DNA of 64,000 nucleotides, taken from NCBI GenBank assembly GCA_031763025.1, contig JASSKH010000030.1:248001-312000 (forward strand). Direction: 5' to 3'. Made by a program: the position numbers and the translations under genes. The notes beneath the pieces are model-generated. The model ran no database searches. It had not been told where the DNA came from and saw only the letters and a list, made by a program, of their open reading frames with translations. The DNA comes from Macrocystis pyrifera. Its lineage: Eukaryota > Sar > Phaeophyceae > Laminariales > Laminariaceae. Of this stretch, positions 56,416-64,000 are shown in pieces; positions within the stretch are counted from its first letter, which is position 1; each line of letters starts with the position of its first letter.

Positions 56416-56499
56416 GGGTGAGAGCGGTGCAACACTCGCTGTTTTCGCGGGAATGACGAAGAAAGCGGTCGGTTTGTAGCGATACTCATCATATATACT

Positions 56500-58925
56500 A
56501 CAGAGACAACAACAGTAGGTATATCAGACGTACAGGAGTAGACCGCCGCCTACCTACGTACAGGTATAATTATTGAAGTTGTCGTGTGATATATCGCTCT
56601 GTCCCTAAACATCAGGATATTTGGTATACTAATATTCATTCAAAACAACCTTATATTTCGGAACAGAGTATTAAATGGTATACACTTGTACAAACAGTAC
56701 GTACAGATCGGGATGACACATGATGGCTCCGTTGCACCCTACAAACACTATTAATACTAATAAACACTAAACCTGTAATTCTAGAGCTCTACGTACGGAA
56801 ATATTCCTACTGGACTGCTGTCTGTCCTTCACCAGTATTTTGGACAACTCGCGTCCTGCAAAAAAAAACCTAGGATAGTATGGCCGGACACTCAACGAGT
56901 ACAACATATACGGTATAGACTTGACCATTGTTGACCATCACCCACAAGTCAGCGTCGTCGTATTACTGTACAACTACGTAGTCGTAAACGTAGAGTGTTC
57001 TTGTTGCCAAGAGCTCGAGTACCAGCCGTCCTTATATTGCTTTGCTACCCCTCACTGGCCAATGCCGGACGCATCCTCTCGTATATACCTCTACGACCAA
57101 AGACGCGCTATTAATCAGTAAAAAAATGGTATTGTTAGTCGCCTGTTTGCGGCATTTCACCCTGATGCGTAAATACCCGCCAAAAAAATGGGTCGCAGCA
57201 TGTAAGTTGCGAATTTCCGCAACGTTCAAACTTGAAAAAAAATTGAAGGAACACGTTATCCTGTATCACTACGTGGGGGATAGCAGAGGCGGGTGTGAGT
57301 CGCCCTTGGACGGCTACCCTCTCCTATGATGCGTGTCATGCTTGCGGATACGCCAAGGCATGGGGACATAGAAATTATAGCTGGCTTTGTACGAATGTTT
57401 AGAAGTTAGAGCGAGCGGTATCTGCCTTGAGCTGAAAGTACTGGCTGATCTGACAATTCCGATGATACAATATGTTCGTGATGATCGAGGATGCTTCCGT
57501 TTCAGAGAGAGAGCTGTGATGCTTGGCTAATTACGGAACCAAAAGCCACAAGCACCACGTCCCAGCAGAGCAGACTACAGGCAACGCTCGGCTGCGGTAC
57601 CGAGAGTTGCCGGGTACACGGTTTGTTGCTGCTACCTAGAGATCTACAAGCCTACACACGTTGCTGCTGCTGTGCTCGCTGCTGCAGCTGCTTGCTTCTG
57701 TTGTGAGATGCCCGACAGGTGCTGCCTGGCTGCTGTCTGTGCTGTATGTACCAGGTACCAGGTATTATTATTGACGCCCGCGTGCCTACCTATTAATCAG
57801 TGTGCGTAGACCCTTCGGATGCTGAGCAGTACAGAGCACAGAGCGGGCCGGACCGCTTCTCCTGTTAGCTGCACGTTCCGCTGGTTATTGGCTGCAGGAT
57901 GCACTCAGAGTGGCTTCGTAGCTGTCCGGCAGTGATGATGGGGTGTGTGACCGAACACTGATTGCTGCTGCTTGCCTTGTACGTGGGAAATCAGCGCTGC
58001 ACTGGACTGTGAGCGGGCTCGGAATAATCCGGGGGTGTGCAGACCGACACGTCGAGTCTCTGCGAATTTTCAGTGATTTGGTTATTTTTCGGTTCTGTTT
58101 CGTAGATCGCGCCTCTTGCGCAGAACTTCCCCTTCGTAGATCCGCGGCGAATTTCAAAATGCCTTCGGTATAGGATTTTCTTCCCATTTATTCATTTTTT
58201 CACATTTCCTTGTGCGTGTGCCGATCAACAATCAACACCGATCGCCGCGGGATTATCAGGCAACAACAGCACTTCCCGCCTTCCGCTTTCCGACAACCCG
58301 CCACTCCAACGTACACACTGCTTGTTTCAGCTGCGTCGGCGACGCTCCCACTGGTGCTACCCGGCATGCACCTGGTACGTCTTTTACTAGTAACAAACAG
58401 TTGTAGATCGATCGTGCAGGAAGGTATCATCAGTATAATAAGTAAAGTAACGTTCATGTACATGTATGTACACAGCAGTACGTATGATGCATCGCATTGA
58501 TTATCGTTATATCTTGTAACTCCTCGTGCCACATGTACTACGTAACAGGTACGATGATAACAATGAATGTGATTTGATTTGCGATGTCTCGCGACCACGA
58601 AGCTTTTTTTGTCTGTATCTCTGCCACCACAGCCACCAGGTACGTACGTACGTACATAGACCCTGGCTTGATATCATGATACTTGGAACGAAAATCGGCA
58701 AGGTCTGGATGTATTCAGCTCAGGACACCCACATAATAAGAAAACGATCATAGAAAGGTAGGCTGAGATTGGAAGGAAAATAAGAAACTCGGGAGTCGTT
58801 ATATAGTTACTTTCAGTATTAATAATGTAGAATGCACCCATTGTCAAAATAAGAAATCTAGCCTGGAATATACCAGTACGTATTTATTTCTTGTTTCTCA
58901 TTAGACATCCGTAAACGGCGACTCT
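56500..58925. other. no gene recognised
   Basis: AT-richer sequence with scattered CTG/GCTGCT triplets (57610-57740) and TACGTACGTACGTAC (58640); no supported exon. Confidence 0.45.
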
Positions 58926-59425
58926 TCTTTGCGGGGGCTGTGGTGCGGCAACACGAGGGGCGATTGCCCAGTCGGTTGATGTTCGGGACGATCACTGGTG
59001 GCGGGAGCCCGAAACCAGGCGGGCAGCCCAAGACTTGGCCTAGGGCAATTGCTGAGGACCTTAGAGTGTTCAAAGCCACCGAGGGATCAACGGAAGACTC
59101 CCCCTTAGTCTTTGGAGTTGGGACCGCACTGTGGCCCACTGCAGCAAAACAGACGGGAAAGTGGTACCGGGGAATCCTCGAAGCAGCTGAACAGTTCATG
59201 GGCAGGTGGCACGAGGCTGAGGCAAAGCTGAGTAGACAGCGCCGTGCATCCGCTGCAGGTAGTGTTAGAGGGAATGGGGGGAGGGGTAACAGCAGGAGGG
59301 GTAGAGGGAACACCGTACAAGTGTATGGGGGCAGGGGGGGGAACAGGAGGAGTAGAAGGGAAACCGCGGTAGAAGAGAGTAGCAGAGAGACCGCAGATAG
59401 GGTAGCAAGGTACCAGGCCGACTAA
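58926..59425 (+). pseudogene. LINE (non-LTR) reverse transcriptase, C-terminal remnant
   Basis: VRQHEGRLPSRLMFGTITGG, GGQPKTWPRAIAEDLRVFKA matches the end of LINE ORF2 proteins (R-P---LFG-L--G-R--G-P--RW-D-V--DL). The RT core is absent. After it comes an Arg/Gly-rich tail (GNGGRGNSRRGRGNTVQVYG) to a stop near 59425. 5'-truncated copies are the rule for LINEs. Confidence 0.65.
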
Positions 59426-59889
59426 TAGGTTGGACTTTTCTTTGCTACTCGTACCGCCAACTGCTGCGGCCGTTCGGTATGCATTTTGATTTTTTTCCCT
59501 TCTTATCCTTATGAAAGAAGTACTACATAGTGGGTGGGTGACGAGCGTATTTTGACCCACTCACTATTTTGCTCTTTTTACTTAGTTAAGTGTTCACCGG
59601 GATGCATAGTCCCCTTTTTCCTTCTCGTATCTTTCCCCTTGCACGTCCCTTTTGGCTCATGCTCGGGGTAAGTATGTGTATGTGTCTGAGCTTTGGCTTC
59701 CCATTTTATTTATTTATTTGGGATTCTTCTCCTTTTCTTTTTCTTTTTCTTGTTCTTTTTCGGTTTGGTTTTTTCGTTGCTTCTCTTTCTTTATGGTGTA
59801 TTTTGGTTGCCGGCGTATGTATGTATGTTGTGTCGGCCGCACCTAGTGCGAAGGCATGGTATTACGTAGGCTATTAATGCATTACGGTG

Positions 59890-60243
59890 TGTTATCTCTG
59901 TGTCGTAGTCTGTGACCACAGAGCTCGTATCTTTCTAGGGTGAAGAATCAGCACGGACACTGGGCTTGCTGGATGTCGACGAGTAGAAGAACGGTTTAAT
60001 GTGAAGAACACACACACACACACACATTACACCAGGTTGCTGTCCTGTAACGGCAGTTATTAATAAATAATACCAGGACAAGGTACTTAACCTGTAGTGT
60101 GTGTAGTATCACATCAAACCTTTCTACCCGTCAACATCCAGCACAACCAGTGCCCGTGCCGATTCTTCAAATGTAGAGCAGAGAGAGAGATACAACTTCT
60201 TCTGTGGTCACAAAGCTACGCCACAGAGCTCTGAGATACTACG
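59890..60243. mobile_element. foldback element with ~100-bp inverted arms
   Basis: Core TGTGACCACAGAG ... GAAGAATCAGCACGGACACT ... GCTGGATGTCGACG against the inverse CGTCAACATCCAGC ... CCAGTGCCCGTGCCGATTCT ... TGTGGTCACA (59911-60212). The arms extend outward to about 59890 and 60243 with more changes. The loop holds (CA)n. No coding. Confidence 0.85.
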
Positions 60244-60354
60244 TTGCCAGTTGCCACCTACCAGAGTATTATGCGGTAAGCACAAGTGGCCAATGCTGGA
60301 TACGACAGGCACGACAAAATATACAACATTCCATGAAATAGATAAACGAAACGA

Positions 60355-60430
60355 AACAGAGAAAAAAAAAAAAAAAAAAAACAGACAAAACAAATCGAAG
60401 GAGAAAAAAAGAAACACAAGAAAAAAAAAT
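60355..60430. repeat. A-rich run
   Basis: GAAAAAAAAAAAAAAAAAAA and similar; not at the 3' end of the LINE remnant. Confidence 0.8.
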
Positions 60431-61133
60431 ATACTATTAATATTAACAAACTAGTGTCGTGCCCCCTGGCAGGGGATGGATGTGTGGCAGAGCTTTGAAA
60501 CGCAACAAAAACAACGTGATTGATGTTGATGACGATGTGCACAATGATAATAATATCGATACTCACTCACTGCTCACTCGTAAAACAAATATAAAAGTTA
60601 AAATGTGAAGATGCTGCGACTGCTGTTGTTCTGTTGTTGTTGTTGCTGCTTGCTGCTGTCCAGTCAGCCAGGCTGTTGCAGTAACGGCAGCAAAGTTGTT
60701 GCTTTAGTTGCTGCGGCTGCGAATGATGGGGCGACTGCTGTGAGCACGCTCATTGATTGCTGCTGCTGTGGTGGCTGCGCACTGCTGTTTGTTTGCACTG
60801 CGCACATACAACGTGTACACTACTGCTGCTGTGTGTGTTCTTCACATACATACGAGTTTACCTTTTACCTTCGTACAGCAGTAGTATATATATACACATC
60901 CCAAGTACAACAAACATCTTCCGAACCGTATACAGGTACACAGCTTGGTACATTCGTACGCTCGTCTATCTTCTCCAGCCCAAACACCAGACAGATTGGC
61001 AAACAACCCTTCACCTCTTGGATGGCGCACATTGTTTATTTTGCATTGAATTTTGTGCATCATCATTGTTTGTGGTGGGCGATCGGCTGAAAACAAAGTG
61101 GGCATCAATAATTGCCGGCGGCTGACGTTACTA

Positions 61134-61234
61134 TCACCAGGGTCCATAGTTAATAGGACTTAAGGTATAGATAAAACCTATATATTTATGTATTTTTGGT
61201 CCTTTTTACTATCATAAATATGGCCCCCCGTATT
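61134..61234. mobile_element. TTACGGGG MITE, copy 14, worn ends
   Basis: TCACCAGGGTCCATAGTTAA ... CTATATATTTATGTATTTTT ... CTATCATAAATATGGCCCCC. A short insertion lies near the right end. Confidence 0.85.
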
Positions 61235-61836
61235 ATTTGATACCTGGTAATAATATTAATAGTAAAAGTGGATGATTTGCATCCAAAAACGTGGGGAAGA
61301 GGGGAATTCTAGAACACACAACACGCCCTGCGCTACAGGTTGACTTTTGCGTCGACGCGTGGCTGTCTGTGATGACGTTCTATGACGTTATCTGTTGTTT
61401 CCTTTCTGAAGAAACAAGACCACTACGAAAAAAAAAGGCGAGAGTTACTCACGTTCCACATTCCACGACAGCAGCAGCAAGCACCACACTACTCCTATAA
61501 TTTGCAGTCCACATTGAATTTCCATTATTACCCACAACATCAACACTGCTTTGTACTATTAATACTTTACTGCCTGATGAGGAGATCCGATGAGTATCAG
61601 CCGCCCACATTTTGCCTCTCTCTACTCTGCTGTGTATTTTTTACATGTCTTGTGTACCCCGGCCCTCACGTGTCGATCTGCTGTTTCAGTGCGCGAAATG
61701 GTACTGGCCGAAATCAATTGGAAATCGAACCAGCTGTAAGTATTATCGTCTCGTCGACCCTGGTGGCATCCAGGGGAGTCTCTGGCCAGTAGTCAATCGC
61801 GAGGGAAATAATGGAAAACGCGCGCGGTTGACGCAG

Positions 61837-61981
61837 CTTGCAAAGTTGAGTATCGACCGATCTGCCGATCGGTTGCACTCACAGCTGACGTGCTTTCTTA
61901 GTTTCTTATAAAAAAATGTGATGAAATACGTCAGCTGTGCAAGAGTTCAACTGACAAATAGTTGATACTCAACTTTGCAAG
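61837..61981. mobile_element. small inverted-repeat element, ends CTTGCAAAGTTGAGTATC
   Basis: 145 bp with perfect 18-bp inverted ends plus an inner pair AGCTGACGT / ACGTCAGCT around TTCTTATAAAAAAATG. Single copy in the window. Confidence 0.8.
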
Positions 61982-62129
61982 ATGCCTATACATATATTAA
62001 TACGCCTCGTCTATACGCCATTTTTACTGAATTTTACAAGTTTCGAGTTTGATCTGGAAACATGTTGCTGTCCCCGCACAGCTGCTGTTTGTAAGGATGT
62101 GGGGCCAGGGGGGGAGGGCGGGTACGTAC

Positions 62130-62339
62130 ACGGGTCGCAGTGGTATGACCATAGACGCTCGCATCCCTACCATGCCGGGACGGACCGCGTCGGGTTTTCA
62201 CCGACCAGGCAGATACTGCTTTCACCAAAAGCACGAAGCACCGTGGGGCGTTGGGCGAGTCGCATGAAGGGTGAGCTGCATCCTACTATCCGCTTTTGCG
62301 GTGGATTTTCTTGCGTATTGATAACAACGTCAACTAAAT
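62130..62339 (+). repeat. family B repeat, left part, split by a transposon
   Basis: GTACACGGGTCGCAGTGGTA, GGACCGCGTCGGGTTTTCAC, CGAGTCGCATGAAGGGTGAG ... GATAACAACGTCAACTAAAT. Resumes at 63535. Confidence 0.88.
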
Positions 62340-63534
62340 CAGGGCTTTCCTCGGGACCGAATTTTCGTCTCGGGACGGGATCCCGCCGGATCGAGATATT
62401 CCGGGATTCCCCGGGACGGAATAGGAAGGGGTATTTAAAGCACGGCGAGACGGTACAGGATGGGGTTGACTCGTCACGGGATTGAACGGGAATATTTGGA
62501 CGGGATTGAGTTTTTTACGGGATTGTTAAGATCAGAGGTCGGGACACTTCGTATCTCTGGACAGGTTTGCCTATTAAGTCGGTACTCGTTGGTAGTCACG
62601 TGTGATGCTTGTTTAGAGATAGAAGAAGAGCAGTTTTATACCTTCGTGCACGCGGAGACTGAAACCAAGCTCGTGCCTCTCTGGAAAACCCCTGGTTTTC
62701 CACCTAAGATACGCCTTCCAAGTACTACAAATACGATCCCAGTGCCTGAACCCAGGTAATTACCGGGTTTTCAACCTCATGCAAGGCAGTATCATAACAG
62801 GATTGCACAGGATGGGATTGAGAAACCACGGGATTTTACGGGACGGGATTTCACGGGACGACAAAAACACGGTACTCCACGGGACAGGATTGAGATATTA
62901 CGGGATTTTGCGGGACGGGATTTTACGGGGTGAAAAAAACACTGTTCTCTACGGGGCGGAATCCATGAATGATTTTACACCGTATATACGGCGGTACACA
63001 TCAAGCATGGTGTTTTTTTTATATGTGGAACGAAAACGTTTTTAATCATAGGAAATTAGTATGGAAAACATCCGGAAAATATACCCGGCAGCGCATTTAA
63101 AAATAAATGTCACAGGCAAGGTTCGAAAGTATGACTTACTGCCTTGAGTTGAGCACGTTTAACTCCTGAGCTATACACCAAAAATCCCTGGAAAATCCCG
63201 ATGTATCAGAAAACACGGGATACATCCCGTGGGATCACGAAACCACGGGATGGTTTGGACGGGTTTTGTGACGATTCAAATTTTCTCGGGTTTGCATGGG
63301 ACGGGACACGGATTCCACGGGATTTCCCCAAATTTCACGTGACTAGTTTGCACGGGATCGGGATTTAAAAACAAAGCACGGGACGGGATCGGGATCGGGA
63401 TCGCGAACATCTCCATGGGATCAGTTTAGACGGGAACGGGATTTTCAAAATTCTACGGGATCACGGGAATGTCCCGTGTCCCGTGGAATCCCGTGGGATT
63501 TTCGCAACGAGAAAAAATGCCGAGGAGAGCCCTG
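62340..63534. mobile_element. CAGGG...CCCTG DNA transposon-like insertion, 1195 bp
   Basis: Ends CAGGGCTTTCCTCGG and CCGAGGAGAGCCCTG are inverse with one mismatch; TAAAT occurs just outside both ends. The interior is mostly variants of CGGGATTTTACGGGACGGGA, plus a ~270-bp segment also found at 63695-63955. CAGGG ends recall hAT elements, but the 8-bp target duplication of hAT is not clear. No transposase. Confidence 0.82.
62526..62800 (+). repeat. dispersed repeat (family D), copy 1
   Basis: GGTCGGGACACTTCGTATCT ... GGTACTCGTTGGTAGTCACG ... CTGGAAAACCCCTGGTTTTC ... GAACCCAGGTAATTACCGGG. Confidence 0.85.
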
Positions 63535-63690
63535 GGTAAATTGATTTATTTCATAGTGTGGCCACTTTCAGAGACAGCAATGGGTTTAGTATGTAACTGC
63601 CTCGTGGGTGCCTTACCATATACCAGGTACACACTACGTAATACGATCATCCCCTTGTGCGGAGTTAAGGTTCTCCCGCACAAAAACTAT
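63535..63690 (+). repeat. family B repeat, right part
   Basis: AATTGATTTATTTCATAGTG, TGGCCACTTTCAGAGACAGC, AACTGCCTCGTGGGTGCCTT, TGTGCGGAGTTAAGGTTCTC. Confidence 0.88.
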
Positions 63691-63694
63691 CTAA

Positions 63695-63955
63695 TGTTAA
63701 GTTTAAGGCCGGGACACTTTGTATCCCTTATTGAGATTGCCTCTTGAGCAGGTACTCGTTGAGACTCACGTATGTATGTTGTTGGCTTAAACATAGAAGA
63801 ATATCAGCTTTATTCCTTTCGCACACGATGAGAGACTGAGGGCAACGCTCGTGCCTCGCTGGGAAACCCCTGGGTTCTCCATCTAAGACACGCCTGAGCC
63901 CAGGTATTTACCGGCCTTTCAGTTTCATTCAAAGCAGCACCATGAGCCGTATATA
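63695..63955 (+). repeat. dispersed repeat (family D), copy 2
   Basis: GGCCGGGACACTTTGTATCC ... GGTACTCGTTGAGACTCACG ... CTGGGAAACCCCTGGGTTCT ... GAGCCCAGGTATTTACCGGC. Confidence 0.85.
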
Positions 63956-64000
63956 TATGCAGAATTGTGAGAGATTCATGGAAACCCCAATTCTACGAGC

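Noticed and set aside
60605-61125. Cys/Leu-rich frames at 60.6-61.1 kb
   Set aside because: Driven by CTG/TGC triplets; no domain or splice structure.

Overview
The window looks like intron-rich nuclear DNA of a stramenopile, most likely a brown alga. This is inferred from a GC-rich myosin gene cut into about 21 small exons by large repeat-filled introns, a plastid-type AtpI/CGL160-like exon set, a large ankyrin protein, very long poly(G)/poly(C) runs and abundant small inverted-repeat elements. No rRNA, tRNA or CRISPR was recognised. One assembly gap (N) lies inside a poly(G) run at 2097-2196.

Layout. 1-1085 (+): 3' end of an RGG/RS-rich, probably RNA-binding protein. 2853-31278 (-): one unconventional myosin heavy chain gene that fills almost half the window. 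Its exons were read one by one from splice sites, codon phase and the conserved motor motifs: N-terminal SH3-like segment, P-loop, switch I, switch II, converter, four IQ motifs, coiled coil. Its 3' end is not seen. 31279-36107: gene-poor DNA holding two adjacent ~770-bp inverted-repeat elements with 3-bp target duplications, plus two unidentified coding-like pieces. 36108-42182 (+): a Ty1/copia-type LTR retrotransposon fossil, nearly whole. 42183-44900: minisatellites and small repeats. 45084-46691 (+): exons of an ATP synthase protein I (CGL160/AtpI)-like plastid membrane protein. 47-53.7 kb: dispersed repeats, a ~30-bp minisatellite and a ~145-bp poly(C) run. 53976-55883 (-): single-exon 635-residue ankyrin-repeat protein. 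58.9-59.4 kb (+): 3' remnant of a LINE reverse transcriptase. 59.9-63.7 kb: foldback elements and a ~1.2-kb CAGGG...CCCTG transposon inserted into another repeat.

The most striking content is the repeat ecology. A ~105-bp inverted-repeat MITE (ends TTACGGGGGACC / GGTCCCCCGTAA, TA target duplication) occurs at least 13 times. Two copies have each received a second copy at the same internal TA, another sits at the exact centre of a perfect palindrome, and another splits a different repeat. A second family of ~520 bp, seen whole, truncated and as 40-bp fragments, begins next to poly(G) with GTACTC; it and a third GTACTC-ended family account for many of the long poly(G)/poly(C) tracts. In three host genes a G-run inside a glycine-rich coding segment changes the frame between two well-conserved flanks, which points to unstable or mis-assembled homopolymers rather than dead genes.
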